In this document: one piece after another, positions 11,257-24,921 of the stretch
Layout of the letters: every line of letters begins with the position of its first letter
Numbering within the stretch: position 1 is the first letter of the stretch
Origin: Cryptomeria japonica
Taxonomy: Eukaryota > Streptophyta > Pinopsida > Cupressales > Cupressaceae
Assembly: GCF_030272615.1 (NCBI RefSeq)
Contig: NC_081414.1
Location: 46,172,001-46,236,000 of the forward strand
Reading direction: 5' to 3'
Length of the DNA stretch: 64,000 bases
Made by a program: the position numbers and the translations under genes
Notes under the pieces: model-generated
What the model saw: the letters and a program-made list of their open reading frames with translations, nothing else
What the model was told of the DNA's origin: nothing
Databases searched by the model: none

Positions 11257-14200
11257 TAGTTAGAAAGACAAGTACCATTAAAATAGCATTTCTGAACTTT
11301 AAGAGACACGACCATTCTAGAGTGATGCCATTATTTAACCTTAGAAAGATGTATTTTTCCTTTCAAGGCGTTGCCTTATCAATGGGGATTTTATTGCAAA
11401 CCGTCCTTCTTAATAATCACCTTGCTTCTCCTCCTTAAGGGCACTCAGGTTTTTGGGCTCCTGCAATGCATTTACCAGATTCTCCTCAGAACCCTTCAGT
11501 AATTAAATGACCCTCCTTATAGTTGTTCACCTTCTATAGCTTAATAAACCTATGATCATGATGATTGTCTTAGGCTCATCCATGGTATTCCTATAGGACT
11601 CGTCAACAAAACAAATTCTGGTTGTTTAAGAATGCAATTTGTCCATATTTCAATTGTTTGTGTAATTCGAACATATTTGCTAAAGTCTGTCTCTCGGCTT
11701 AAAATCGACCCTTAACCTCCATCGTGGTGTGAGTAGGTATACGAAATCAATTTTAAATTCATGAGAGCTTTGCAGACGTCATAATATAATATGTTCTTAT
11801 GTTGCAGCCATTGCATTCCATAGGACTGCATTACCTTACGCTTTTATCAAACAGTTCGAGCATTGCCATTATTGCTTGCTTAGATTCCTTCATTTTTTTA
11901 AATCTAAAATTTATATTCGGTACTTTTCGTATATAGCAACAACCATTTTGTGCCTGGGACAAGATTGAAGGCAACTACTCTTAACTTGAAGTAATCTCAT
12001 AGTTTTAGATGGATTACGAACTGTAGAATATCATAGATTTATTTTTGATTGGTTCTTGCTGCAATCAATGTTAGAGTTAATCTTGGGGTCTTCTTGATAA
12101 GCCGATTCAATATATTTAAATGGTTTTTTTTAAGCTGTTACAATACTTCTTATTCCAAAGTTAAGAAAATGCAACCTTGAATGAGTCAAAGGGAGTCCCC
12201 ACCCGGACTCCCACCCAAGCTGTTATAGATATGATTGATAGGTGCATCCACAAAATTTTCTTATATGACGTTTTTCCCTCCGTAAGAACATTATCTATGT
12301 AAAAAATGATGGAAATGATTTACATCTCTGAGAATAATTTCGTCTAAAACAAATCTGGAGATGAATCTTTGATGTCGTATTTATATTTAGCATCCTACAA
12401 GGAACGTGTGTTCTCTGTAAATAGTTCCCTTTTAAGTATTATGTGGTTAATGCCTTAAACATATTCTTGTTCAAGAACACATTCTTAATATATATCTGTT
12501 GTTTTTCTTTTTGGTTTGGGGGGAGGGAGGAAGAGAGGGGTTGCTAGACACTGTGAACGTGAGGTTAGTGTGCAAGAATGTTTTTTTGATCTTTTGTTGT
12601 ATAGAGTAGAATCAACAAAACACGTAATTTTGTCTGGCAAATGATCCATAGATTTTAGATTAATGCCTCTTCTTCTCTTGTTAAGTTTTTATAAAACCTT
12701 TTCTTCTACCTTCCTTGCATACTTTTAGATGTCTTTGTATTTCACGAGAATGGCTACAAACTTAGTTGTGCACCTGTCAATCATTAATTGATCCATTCTC
12801 TATATATCCCTCTATCTTATATTTATTTAAGAGAATGGACTACATCCATCCTAGATTTTTCTATAGTTATTCTTAATTTGTAAGGTTACCACTATGAATG
12901 ATTTTATAAGCCTATAAGGCTACAAGAATCAACTCAACTATATTAGTGACAAGTGTATATTAAGAAAATTGATAAATTTGATTTGTTAGTATTCTTAGTG
13001 AATCATGTTAAGGAAATATTTGTGTTGCAAAGGCATCGGTTGTTATAGTAAATATCATTTTGGGTATTCATAAATTTTGCTAAAAGATAGAATGGAAGTG
13101 GGATTTTAGAAAAGTATTATTTACTAGATAAATTACTAAATTAATATTGCTTTCTATCATTAAGTAGATAAAGTCCTCATAAGAAAACTTAGATTCCTCC
13201 TATCTAAGGAGATATTGTTTGGAAATAGATTGTATTTTAAGGTTGCAATCTTCATTTAAGTTATTACCTTGTGAGCTTTGAGAAGGGAGTTATGATCAAT
13301 TGAATCTAGAATTTAGATATCACCGTGGGAAGAAAAAAATATTAGATTGAGATACTTTATATAGTAGCAATATTTAAAGAAAGATCTAGGAGAATAAATA
13401 AAAATCATCTCATTAACAAAAAATTGTTATTTTGAGTTAAGAATTTCTTTCATAAGTGAAAATGCCCTTGTTTTCCACTGATTTTCAAAAAAATTATGCT
13501 ATTAATCTATTGTTATGAAGAAAAGTAAAATAATCTAGGCCTTATGAGAGAATTTGGCTAAGGTCCTTGGTCTTCTTTATAGCAGTGCAAATAGAAGATT
13601 AAGGTTAAGCTTAGGGCTAATTTTAGTAGCGTATTATCCTAAGGTAGATGAAGGATGTTAACGTCAAGGCTAGTGATGATGCAGTAGATAGGTGGAGGGA
13701 TATTGCAAAAAAAAAATTAAATCACTCTTTGAAACTGAATTCTTCAATCATGGGTGGTCTTTCTCCCAACTCACCTATTTTCCTTGCTAGGTCTCTTAAG
13801 CATAAGCTAGTTTTACACAATTTTGTAGGGGGCTTCCAACATGGACTAATACTTCAAGGGAAGGATTCCAAAATGTCTTGGGGCATCATGAAACACCTCT
13901 CCATGCACTGACATAGACCTTCTGATGCTATCCACAAGTGGTTCCTTCACAACTAGGCTAATCTCTAGTAGCCCTTCCGATTAGGAGTGTCAATGATAAC
14001 TTTTCACACAGACCTCTTCTCCACAAAAAAAGATCATATTCAAATACCCTTTTGGTATTTCTAAAGAATATCTCAAAATGACTATTTGGTGTTTTGGAAC
14101 AGGTTTATCAAAAATGGGGTTTTCTCGCTGCACTAAGGCCTAATTAGGCCACTTTTACAAAGAAACCTATCTTCAATCACCTCTCCAACTGAAAAAATAT

Positions 14201-16879
14201 GCTCAAACCTTCTCCACAGGTCTCAAATGGCCCAAATCACTAGGTTTCAAAGTGAGGAACCTCCATTAAGTCACCAATTAATAAAACCCCCATTTTAGTC
14301 TCTTTCAAGGAGGGTTTATTGGAAACCAATACTCCAAACCTTCTCTCAACTTGCCACCACTTCAAACACACCCAAATATACCTGCACATTCTCAAAGGTC
14401 CATTATCTAGGCCTTGGTTACACTATTTCATCAAACACTCACCCTAAACCACCATTTTCAACTAAAAAATACATAAAATTATCAACTAGGGCATCAACCC
14501 AGACCCTCAAGTGACCTTCCCTGCTCACAAAGGCATTCAAATAATTCTTTCCTACTATAATGGGTATATTCCACTTAGTTACAAGAGATAAAATAAGTGG
14601 GATGGGCTAATTTCATAATTTATATTCACAACATCCTTAAATATGTCCACGTAGACCCACCTTCACTAAATTTGCATTAAAATGCTTGAAACACAATGAA
14701 ATTCCTTCAATCCAAATCCAAAAGGGAATTAACACACATATATACCAAATCCCAGAGTTTTTAGAACATAATACTCTTGTGCGGAACTGCACCAAAGCTA
14801 GAAACGGTGAATTACACAGTAAAAATACTGGGAAAGTGTATTGTATTATGGTTTCATTCCACAAAATCTATGACTAGGATTTTACAACATTCACAAAGCC
14901 ATTTTACAATTTTGTAATGATGACTTCTACAAAATTTTTGCAATTTGTGCAAAATTTTCAATATAACACCTAAATGACCTTTTACACCTTATAAATGGTC
15001 CACAATTACCTTATTACACACAAAATAGACTCAAGACACCTAAACCCTAACACTAGGCCCAAATTGTATCCACTTTGCTAGCAAGAGCAACATTGTCAAT
15101 TTTTTTACACAACATTACACCTAATGACCAAATGACCCACATTACATAAATAATGGTCTATTATGACCATATTTGTCTAAAAAAAAGACTCAAACACCTA
15201 AAACTATTAAAGGTCTTCATTTGACCACATTTGCACAATAAGAGCTTGGTGCCCCTGCACCAAGTGACCACTAACATTTGTTAATGTTGATCATCTTGAA
15301 TTTAACAAGATAATCATTAGTGATTAAAATTCTTACATTAGCTTTGCGTTAGATTTGAATTTATGATCATGATCATCTTTTAAAAATTGTGGTGTCCTAA
15401 ATTTTTATTAAGATTCTTGATTAGATATCACATAGTTAGTAGCTGAATTGAAGCTCTTGTTTACTCATGCAAGCATTATTACATATAATTATATGCTCTC
15501 TTAAAATTTTGTATGCTCATATAAGCTTATTCATGTGTTTTGTGCAAGATTAGAAAATATTGTGTTAGTTTCTTATGTAACAGAGGACTTGAGCTAGTTT
15601 GAAGTATGAACTTTATTATCAAATGATTCTATAAGCCAATGGGTATTTATATTGCCTTGTGGATATACCTATACTATGCACCTATATGCACTTATATAGT
15701 CTTGTATGACTTTTTGTTTGCCTTGTGTATGCTTCTATGAGTTTTTTTAGGCATGTGTGTTATCAATGTGCTTTAAAATGTATGTTGGGTGGGTGTTGAA
15801 CATGACAAAAGAGAAGGGTGAGCTTCCAAAGAATCTCAAGTCTCTACTTTAACTCATCTGCTAGTAGTCATCCCTCTAAGATCTTTGGCCAAAGTTTTTG
15901 TTGATCTCTTAGTAGGGAAGAGGTGCCAATATGTGGGCACCCTAACTTCGGGCCATGTGGACCCTAAAACTAATGTTTTTACCGTCCACTAAGACACTTG
16001 ACTGGACAATCTAAAAATTTGATTTTTTTGCCCTGTTAGATGCATCTGCCACATGTTTCGACCCGATTCATCCTATGTGTAAAAAAGCCCCCAAATTGTG
16101 CACTAATTGAAACGACGGAGGCCCCACCTCGACAAATTGCCCCTAAAATATCTTGTACCTGATAGGGTGGCTGCATGGCATCCGATTGAATGGCCACCTT
16201 ATTCACCAACTTGCATGCGTTTACTACCCACCGCAACCCTACATTCCTTCTCCCACACACATTAAATTCTTATCACTTCTCCTTACTGCCACCGCATAGC
16301 ACAGCTTTCTCGATCACAAAGGCATTGAATGCACTTGTTTTGACACCTTTCCTTGCCATCCTTTCTTTAATTTTCTCGTGCTTCTTCTCAAGTCTTCGAG
16401 ACATTACAAACCAGAATGTGTTCATCCCATGTAGCGAAACATGCTCACCTTGGCTACGGATTTTCTTTCTTCATTGGCGTTGGCTACCACTCTCCCTGCA
16501 TGTTTGGCGAAGGGAATTGCAGAAGTCTTCGATGTTTGTTTCCTTGTGCTTGGAAGTTTAGAGGTAACCAAGCACAAGTGATTTCCTTTAAACCTTTTTT
16601 GATGGTTTTTGGATTGTAAATCTTGCAAGTGCGTGGTTACTTCCTATGCTTCCCTCCTTGTAGGTAGTTGCAGAAGTGTTTGAACATAGTTGTGGTGCTC
16701 ACATAAGTAAATTTTGGGTCATTGTCTTCGACCTAGGTAAGGATTAATCCTCACTAAGTTCTTTCATTGACCGTTTAGTGGTTTATGTGGTCTGTGGTTT
16801 CTTTTTTTCAAATATGCACGATTTCTTCATTGTATAGTCTATTTCTTCGTTATAATTGTTGTGGTTTCTTCTTTTCAAA
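11257..16879. other. Gene-poor region upstream of the nest
   Basis: No recognisable domain. The frame at 13648-13911 is short and featureless. At 16190-16561 an open frame of 123 codons begins with a basic, Ser/Thr/Leu-rich N-terminus and is followed by a donor-like GAG|GTAACC near 16564 and another at CCTAG|GTAAGG near 16736. This could be the first part of a host gene, but no domain supports it. Direct repeats of GTGGTTTCTT...TTTCAAATATG at 16797 and 16861 abut the copia insertion point. Confidence 0.4.
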
Positions 16880-16884
16880 TATGT

Positions 16885-17021
16885 TGTTGGAATCAATGAA
16901 CACTAAGAGGCGAGGGTGTGAATTAGTGTTTTGCAATTCACAAACTTGTTAAGTTGATTCTCAAACCACCGGATGCATAAGAATGAAAGTAAAGTGCAAA
17001 AACATAAAGAAATCAACCACA
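16885..17021 (-). repeat. Left LTR of base copia element, outer piece
   Basis: 137 bp matching 49914-50050 of the right LTR, from TGTTGGAATCAATGAACACT to ATCAACCACA. It breaks off at the left TIR of the 25-kb insertion and resumes at 42235. The shared words AAACTTGTTAAG and TGCAAAAACATAAAG fix the alignment. Confidence 0.85.
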
Positions 17022-17057
17022 GGTGTATGCACGAATTTGTGGTACCAAAAAGGTGCC
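17022..17057 (+). repeat. Left terminal inverted repeat of the giant transposon
   Basis: 30 of about 36 positions match the inverted right end. The longest perfect core is TTGTGGTACCAAAA. Just inside, GCGTGCACG...GGCACGCACG (about 17089-17115) forms another inverted pair with the same GCGTGC word seen in the right subterminal palindromes. Confidence 0.85.
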
Positions 17058-17393
17058 AAACTTAAAAAAACAAATTAAATTGTCATATTGCGTGCACGTT
17101 ACAAGGCACGCACGTAGTATGACCTTTTCAAACCATTAAAAAACATAAGTTTGGATTTTGGATGCATTATGCACTCCCAAACCCGCATTTTGGTGATTTG
17201 GGGTGCCATTTTCTTGCACTTGCCCTTTGTAGAAGCTTGATATTGGGCACTAAGTTGTCCATCTCTCATCAAAATGCTGCCACGACATTGAAAAGCTCAA
17301 AGAGGTATGTATTTTTGTTTTCTTATTGTCATTTATTTATTAATTGGAAGATTAAACTAGGTTTCTTGATTTAAATTTATTTTCATTATCAAG

Positions 17394-18640
17394 TGTAATG
17401 GTGGGAAAATGATGAGTGATAGATCAAGAGGAAACTAACCCTTTCTCTCAAAGAGAGATGAGAGTTTCACTATTGATTATCCTTCAAGAAATTTTCACCA
17501 TTACATTAGGAAGATAAGGGATAATTCACTAGATTCAATCTCCACACAAAAATGATAGATTGAATTCTGAATTAATGAAAAATGTTAGGATAATCCTTTC
17601 TTCCTTTGTTTGATTTAGAAAGGAATTGATTAGATTATGTAGTGAAAAAGTGACAAATAATCGATGATAACTTGAGATTGGAATATGGGATGAAGTTGTG
17701 CACCTCGATTTGGCAATTAAATGTTGAGATGGAGTTGCTTTGCAAATTCGATGAAAAGTTGTTCGAACCATGGTGGAAATGAACACGGTCCTCCGAAAAA
17801 TCCGCGAAACAAAAGGGTTTTTCTGCCTCAGCAAATGAAGCTCAAATTTGAAAGTACAGTTGCGCACTTGCAACCTACACATATAAAAGAGAGGAAAAGG
17901 GGTTGGGATTGGGGGTTTGCCTTTAGGTCAAACCCCAGTTTTGAAATTAACCAAGTAATGAAAGAAAGTACTTGCAAGTAGATGTACAAATGAAAGACTG
18001 AATTGTAAATCACCTCAAGGGAGGTTGTAGTACAAATGTTGATAGAAATTCTTGTGTGGAATTGAATGTTGAAAGGGATCTCCTCTTCAATGGTTGAATC
18101 CTTAACTTGAATGCAACACCTAGCCTTGAAGGGAGACTTGAGAATGCTCAGTGCTGGAAAAGAATGATTGGATGCTTGAATGCTCTTGAATGCTTGATTT
18201 CTTGTGCACACTCCAATCTTATCCAACTTCAAATTATGCAAATGAGAGGACGAATTCCCCCTTAAATACATGTTTGGTGGATTTGAATTTCATCATGGGC
18301 CGACATCGGGGAGGTTTCCCGCTCGAGACACAACCCACAAGACATGCTCTAGGAAGGGTCCAACCCTAAAATAGGGCAGGGACAAGGCTGACATAGCCCT
18401 ATCCTGGGAGGAAAAGGGTGCCACACCCCTATCCAAGGGGGGATAGTGGTTCCATGCCCCTATTCTATCCCTTTCTCGAGGGCAAAATGCAGTCGGGGTG
18501 ATGTAGAGGCCAAGGAATAAGTTGTTTCCACAAGCCGAGAACTCTCCGGTCTCCAATAAGGCTAGAGGATTCGAGTTCATATGCATGAGGACCCTAATGC
18601 AATCATAAATTGCTACGGTTGTAATTTTATGACACTACAT
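17394..18640. repeat. Solo LTR inside the first intron of the carried gene
   Basis: The block starts TGTAATGGTGGG and ends GACACTACA. It is flanked by TCAAG (17389-17393) and TCAGG (18641-18645), a 5-bp duplication with one mismatch. Removing it restores TTTTCATTATCAG|GAAATGG, a good acceptor with pyrimidine tract, giving a short intron from 17305. No coding sequence or primer site lies inside. Orientation and family are not determined; the GC-rich 3' part (18290-18560) has unusual GGGATAGGGG-type words. Confidence 0.55.
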
Positions 18641-18712
18641 CAGGAAATGGGATTAGACAAGAACATGTTGAAAAAACTCAATCACCTCCTTATGAAGACC
18701 ATATTGAAGAAG

Positions 18713-20211
18713 TGGTGCAGGAGCATCTCCTCAACAAGAAAATCATGGATCTAATGAAGAATATTAGGACCTTAGGATCATTGTGAATGTCTTTGGGTTG
18801 TGAACTTTTTATGTATTCAATCAGGACCCCACCATGTAAACCATTGTCACAAATTAGCCAACTTGATAAGCCAATATTGGAGAATTTGGTGTATAAGGGG
18901 TGGATTGATGTTTTTTTTGATGTTTGATAGGATTTTAGGGTGTGTATATGATATTTGGTCGATCCAATTTGTGTGGATCCCAAATTGGTGTGAATTAACA
19001 ACTTTGTCAAAAAGTGCAACTTTTGAAAATGCAACTTACAACTTTTCTACTTCTGGTTGTTGTAAGCCTCTAAATGGCTCCAACCTCTTAAAAATTTGGT
19101 TGGAAACCATTGGGGAAGTATATAAGCCTTGTGGAAATGAATCCAAGGTTAGAGAGTTACTGTGGATTGAAGTTTGAAGCAATAAAATATTGAAAACTGT
19201 GTTATTTCCTAGAAATTTTGAGTTTGTAGAGGTTGTATGCTCTTGTACAGATTGAATTTGACAAAACCATTCATGGATCAGATGGAGGGTTGAAACACCT
19301 TTTTTTTGGTGGTAGTTTTATAATTTGATCCTTTCTGAGGAGGGAGAACCCTTTAATTTACTGATTGCAACCCAGAAAGTAAGGGTTTGGCTAGGGTTTT
19401 ACTTAAATATGGCCATATCTTGCATCTCCTTCCTCTAGAAGTTCTTTCCTTTGGTGGAATGCAATATTGGCCAGTTTAAATTAATTTTTTCATGGGTGTT
19501 TACAGGGAAGACTTGGTTGTGGAGAGTATTATGCAAAACTAGGTAGGCATCTCTATGTGACTACCTTAGACAAAATTAGGACAGTCACCCTAAAATCTTG
19601 TAGTGGTGGTTTCCAGGTGTGCAACCCTAGAATTAGAGGTTATTTACCAACCCCCACATTCTCATGAAGTTGGTTTTGTAGTTCAGAACCTAGAATTGGG
19701 TGTTGCTTTGTAAATTAGGCCTAATCGCCCTAATTAGGTCTCTAGGCTCCTAAAGGGTGCAGACCCTTAGAGTGCAGATCTTGTCAAATCATTTTGGGGA
19801 TGAATGCAACTCCTTAAAGGGTATCTATAATGGTAAGTTTTTTATCAGGCTGTGTGCAATATTTTAGAGTTAAGGTCAAAATATCTGCTAAATAGGACTA
19901 CTAGCCTAGAGGGTAGGTTTCCAAAGGAGGTATAGGGTATTGATCCCTAAGTCTAAAACCAATGCCTGGAATAGTTCTTAGATGTCATGAGTAGAAAAAA
20001 TCCAAGGCCCCTAAGAGTAGGAATCATGGTGAGGCATGTTGGGAATGTTAAGGCTATTTACTGATCTTGAGTAGGTGCCAGTATATAGGAGTGTGAGTAG
20101 TTCAAACCTTAAGGTGTGGAGTCCTTCTTGTAGGATCCTTGTTACCTATTTGGAAGGGATCACATTGAACCTTTTGGACCTATCCTTAGGTGTTAGATGG
20201 CCTCTACATCA
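18713..20211 (+). repeat. 5' LTR of chromovirus element 2
   Basis: TG...CA ends; aligned end to end with 24922-26399. The main length difference is an extra 21 bp or so near 19020-19045 (a duplicated AACTTTT/ACAACTT stretch). Confidence 0.95.
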
Positions 20212-20213
20212 AG

Positions 20214-20226
20214 TGGTATCAGAGCT
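20214..20226 (+). other. Primer-binding site of chromovirus 2
   Basis: TGGTATCAGAGCT two bases after the LTR; the standard plant initiator-tRNA-Met primer complement. Confidence 0.9.
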
Positions 20227-20260
20227 TAGGAGTATACTTTGGACCGGAGAAGAAGACAAG

Positions 20261-21451
20261 ATGTCAAAGGAAGAGGGATCCCAAGATATCCCATCAAGGA
20301 TGACCAATGCTGAGTTGGCTATCTTGGTAAAGAAGAAGATGGTAGAGAGAAAAGAAGTCAAGGCTGAGAATCAGGCCTTGACAAATGAAATGGACCAATT
20401 GAAGGGAAAAGTGGAGAGGGGAGAGAGAGACTCTGGAGGAGATGAAGAAGGGGATGAAGAGGAGATCTCTAGGCAGGAAGAACTAGAGGTTCCTGTAGAC
20501 CAGAGACCCCTGATGAGTGTCCTCAAGTCCATGGAAAGAAGAACAATGGATGTGAAGTTGGATCTTCTAGAGTTTGCAGGCAAGATGGAGCCTAATACAG
20601 TGATGGAGTGCATAACTCCTTGGATAATTTCTTTGAGAGTGAAGACATACTAGAGCACCAAAGGGTAAGGATGGCCCAATCCAAAATGAAAGGGGCTACA
20701 CTAACTTGGTGGACTTTCATCCAAGATGAGAGGGTGAAAGAGGGAAATAGAAAAGTGGCTACTTGGAAGAAGATGATGGCTTTGGTGAAGGAAGCCTATG
20801 TTCTAGTGGACTATAATGTCCAACTGCATAAGTGAAGACAAAACTTGAAGTAGAAGGAGATGGATGTGAGTTCCTACATAGAGGAGTTCATGAAGTTGTG
20901 TGTGAAGACCAGGGTAAAGGAGAGTGAAGACGAGAAGGTGGCAAGATATGTCAATGGATTGAGATTTGCCATCCAAGAAGATTTGAATCTCCACACCCCA
21001 GAGACAATCCAAAAATGCTTTCAGTTGGCAATCATGGTGGAGGAGATGCTAAAGAGAAGGCAGGAACAAAATAGCAGAGGTAAAGGGAGATAACAAAGAG
21101 GGGGAACAAGTCCTTTCAGAGGCAAAGGAAGTGGTTTTGGATACCAAGGTGAGTCTAATTAGGAAGGCATCAGAGGAGAGAGAAGTTACAACCAAGGAGG
21201 AGGCTACAATCAAAGAGGGAACTTTAGAGGCAGAAGGCCATTCTCTAGAGGAATATCCCAAGGCAGAGGACCTCATAGATGCTAAAACTACAACTAAGAA
21301 GGGCATATGGCCAATAGGTGTCCGAAGGAGGCTACAAGCTCCATGGGAGAAAGGAGGAGCAATTTGGTACAAGAATCTGATTGCCAAAGTGTGGCAAGTG
21401 CAAACACCTATCAAAGTGTCAATGATCATGATAGCTATGGCTACCCTAAAA
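20261..21451 (+). pseudogene. Ty3 gag (element 2)
   Basis: The ATG at 20261 opens a frame with MSKEEGSQDIPSRMTNAELA and an acidic, coiled-coil-like stretch (E/K/D rich to about 20490). The gag domain follows (LDLLEFAGKMEPNTV near 20558). One base is missing near 20607 and the frame resumes as HNSLDNFFESEDIL, MKGATLTWWTFIQDE and ARYVNGLRFAIQEDL. A basic RGG-type linker leads to a zinc knuckle at about 21280-21325 read C-x-N-Y-N-x-EGHMANRC. There the second cysteine is Tyr and two stops interrupt it. Further stops occur near 20834 and 21092. Confidence 0.85.
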
Positions 21452-21880
21452 TAGGAGAGGCTCTGATGATGAGGAGAGCAGTAACCACCATGAAGGTACC
21501 TGACAAGGAACCCCCACAAAGAAAGTCTCTTTTCAAAACTACCTGCAAGGTAGGAAGACAGGTGTGCAAGGTCTTGATAGACTCCGGGTCTAATGAAAAT
21601 TTTGTCACTTGAAATGATTGAGAATCTTAAGTTGAGAAGGTTGCCAATCCTTACCCCTACAAGGTCTCATGGCTCACCCAAGGTCATCTTGAGTAGTGGT
21701 AGAAGAGTAGGCATGGGTAGAGTTTCAGATTGGATTATACAAGGACAGACTATTTGATATAGCCAAGATGGATGCATGTCATCTCTTGTTTGGAAGACCA
21801 TGGTAGTTTGACTTGAAAGCTTATCATGATGGGGTTAGAAACACTTATTAAAATCACCAAGGATGGTAAGGTGATAGAAC
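21452..21880 (+). pseudogene. Aspartic protease region (element 2)
   Basis: GEALMMRRAVTT, then FKTTCKVGRQVCKVLIDSG with active-site DSG at about 21575-21590. After SNENFVT the frame is broken by a stop and small indels; a trace of LLFGRPW appears as SLVWKTMVV in a shifted frame near 21783. The module cannot be active. Confidence 0.75.
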
Positions 21881-22113
21881 TTTTACCCCTGATGGAGAAT
21901 GAGATAGAACATAAGGGAAAAGATACCAAAGTATTGTTGATAGAAGGGAAGTAGTTCACAAAGGAGATTGCAGGGAAGGATGGAGTTTTCTATGCCCTCA
22001 TTCCCATGTCCAAGGTGACAAAGAAGGAGCAGTTTGCAGAGAGGAAAGAAAAAGGATAGAGGCACATAGACCCTGCAGTCAAACAGTTACTTGACAAGTA
22101 CAAAGGCATTATC

Positions 22114-23420
22114 TCTAATGGAATGCCAAGATCCCTACCACCAGTGAGAGACATAAGTCATTGCATAGATCTAATCCCTAGATCTACCCTACCAAATAAG
22201 GCAACATACAAGCTCACCCCAGATCAGAATGTAGAGATGGAAAGACAAATTAAGGAGTTGCTAGAATGAGGGCTAACTGGCAAAAGTCTAAGCCCATGTA
22301 TAGTACCTGTTGTCCTTGCACCCAAGAAAGAAGGCACTTGGAGGCTATGCACAAACTCAAGGGCCATCAATAAGATAACCATAGGGTATAGGTTCCCAAT
22401 CCCTAGGATAGAGGATTTCATTGACTACTTGGGGAGTGCAAAATATTTCACCAAAATGGATCTAAAGAGTGGATGCCATTAGATTAGAATAAGGTCAAGA
22501 GATGAATGGAAAACAACTAATAAAATCAATGAGGGGTTTTATGAATGGAAAGTCATATCATTTGGGTTGTCCAATGCCCCTAGTACCTTTATGAGATTGA
22601 TTAATGAGGTCTTGGTGGAGTTCATAGGCAAGTTTGTGATAGTATACCTTGATGATATCTTGATCTTTAGCCACTGAAAGGAAGAACACCTCAACCATAT
22701 AGATATGGTCCTCAAAAAGTTACATGAAGAGAAGCTAATGATAAATCTGGATAAGTGTTTGTTCATGCAGGAGGAGATCATCTACTCGGGCTTTTTAATC
22801 TCACAAGGTGAGTTGAAAATGGACCAGGAGAAGGTAAGTGCCATATTGGCTTGGCCTACACCTAAAACTATGAATGATGTCTAGAGTTTCCATGGCTTGG
22901 CAACTTTTTATAGGAAGTTTATAAGGGGATTTAGTCATGTTTGTGCACCAATGCTTGACACCATAAAGGGAGGACAAAAGTGTAGGTTCAGGTGGACCAA
23001 GGAGGCAGATGACTCATTTGAAACTTTGAAGAAGAAAGTTGTAGAACAACCAGTCCTTGCCCTACTAGACTTCAACAAGATATTTCAGGTAGAATGTGAT
23101 GCAAGCCACATGACTATTGGAGTAGTACTTAGTCAGGAAGGAAGGCCAATTGCCTTTTTAGTGAAAAACTAAGTGATGCTAAGAGGAGATACTCATCCTA
23201 TGATTTGGAGATGTATGCTGGGAACTATTTATTGCCCAAAGAGTTTATAGCTTTCACTGATAATCAGGCACTTAGTTTCATAAACAATCAAGAGAAGTTA
23301 AACCATAGGCACATGAAGTGGGTAGAGACCCTACAAGCTTCCACCTTCAACCTCAAGCACAAGAAGGGGGCCAAGAACAAATTTGCAGATGCCTTGAGTA
23401 GGAGGGTCTTAACCATCAAC
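22114..23420 (+). pseudogene. Ty3 RT-RNase H (element 2)
   Basis: RT blocks: VLAPKKEGTWRLCTNSRAI near 22315, TKMDLKSGCH near 22453, catalytic YLDD at 22645-22656, then FHGLATFYRKFIRGFS near 22890. RNase H begins FQVECDASHMTIGVVLSQ near 23085. A T is lost near 23156 and about 27 bp seem deleted near 23220: the block between EMYA and NYLLPKEF is missing compared with element 1, removing part of the RNase H fold. KFADALSRR near 23380 closes the domain. Confidence 0.9.
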
Positions 23421-23579
23421 CAAATAAGGATGGAAAGTGTTGGTATTAAATCCTTGAAGAACATGTATGATGCTGATGAATATTTTGGAGAGATCTACAA
23501 GGTATGTGAGTCTTTTGGTGATAGGTATCATGTTTCATTTTCTAAGTTTTTGATCCAAGAGGGATTCCTTTTCAAGGGT

Positions 23580-24900
23580 GGACAATTATGTATACCTAAG
23601 TGTTCAATGATACTGAATATCATTAGGGAGAATAATTGTGGAGCAATGGCAGGTCATTTTGGTCTAGACAAGACCCTTGACCTTATGAAAAGACAGTACT
23701 ACTGGCCTAAGTTGTAGGCAGATGTAAGAAAGTTTGTAGACATGTGTGATCTGTCAAAAAGTCAAAGGGAAATCCACCAATGCAGGCTTGTACCAACCCC
23801 TACCCATTCCTTCTAGGCCATGGGAGAGCATAATCATGGATTTGATGTTGGGTCCACCTAGGACAAGGAGGGGGTTTGCCATTGTCTTTGTAGTGGTGGA
23901 TAGATTTAGCAAAATGGCTCTTTTCTTGCCATGTAAAACCTTTTGTGATGCCTCATATGTTGCAGACTTTTTTTTCAAAGAGATAGTCAGGATACATGGG
24001 TTGCCTCTAAACATTGTTTTAGATAGGTATGTGAAGTTCATAGGTCATTTTTGGAGGACCCTTTGGAAGAACTTGGGTACTAACCTATCTTTCTCATCTG
24101 CCTACTATCCCCAAATGGATGGACAAACTGAAGTTATCAATAGGTCCTTGGGGAACCTATTAAGATGTTTGACAAGACAACATGGAGAGAAATGGGACAA
24201 CATACTATCACAAGAAGAGTTCTCATACAATGACACCATAAATAGAAGCACTGGGAAGTCTGCATTCCAAATTGTGTATGGCATCCACCCAAGAGTTGTG
24301 TTAGAGTTGAGGGAGTTTCCCAAAGAATAATCAATTAGTGTAGATGGTGAAGCTTTTGCATCAGCTATCAAGGAGGTACATGATCAAGTGAAGACTCATC
24401 TCCAACAATTTGTAGAGAAGTACAAGGCTTATGCTGACAAGAAAAATAGAGATATGCATTTTGATGTTGGGGTTAGTATGGGTACATTTGAAAAAGGATA
24501 GAATCCCAAAAGGAAAGCAAACACAACTCATGCAAAGGAAGATTGGACCATGTTAGATTTTGAAGAAATGTGGGCAGAATGCTTATGAAATCCAACTTCC
24601 TCCTGATCTTGGATTGTCACCCATTTTCAATGTGTGTGATCTTATACCTTACAAAGGCAATGGAAATGGAGAAGAGGAACCAATGTAGGTTACGACAGAT
24701 GATGATATTCCAAAGTATGATCCACCAAAGATGAACAAGGTTCTAGACACTAGAGTCTCAAAGAAGACAAGGAACAAGGATTACATAGAATATTTGGTGG
24801 CATGGTAGGGCAAACCAAACTTTGAAGCAGTTTGGATGACAAACAAACAAATTTCTAACCATGGTAAAGACCTTCAAACTCTGATCTCAAGTGGGCTTGA
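23580..24900 (+). pseudogene. Ty3 integrase with chromodomain (element 2)
   Basis: HHCC: AGHFGLDKTLDLMK near 23650, then C-V-I-C-Q-K after a frameshift near 23745. Core: MDLMLGPP near 23838 (Asp), VLDRYVKF near 24015 (Asp, with the usual SDRD altered) and GQTEVINRSL near 24120 (Glu present). The tail reads YEIQLPPDLGLSPIFNVCDL near 24577. A chromodomain at about 24739-24860 reads VLDTRVSKKTRNKDYIEYLV, then AWxGKPNFEAVW with a stop in place of the usual Lys. Chromodomains steer integration toward marked chromatin, which defines the chromovirus branch. Confidence 0.9.
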
Positions 24901-24921
24901 GATCTCCTCTCCCGGGGAGTA

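Noticed and set aside
16190-16561. 123-codon ORF with a transit-peptide-like N-terminus
   Set aside because: Kept only as a weak hint in the region note: no downstream coding exon or domain supports a host gene.
17535-18586. ORFs of 86-147 codons on both strands
   Set aside because: They lie within the TSD-flanked solo LTR and encode nothing recognisable.
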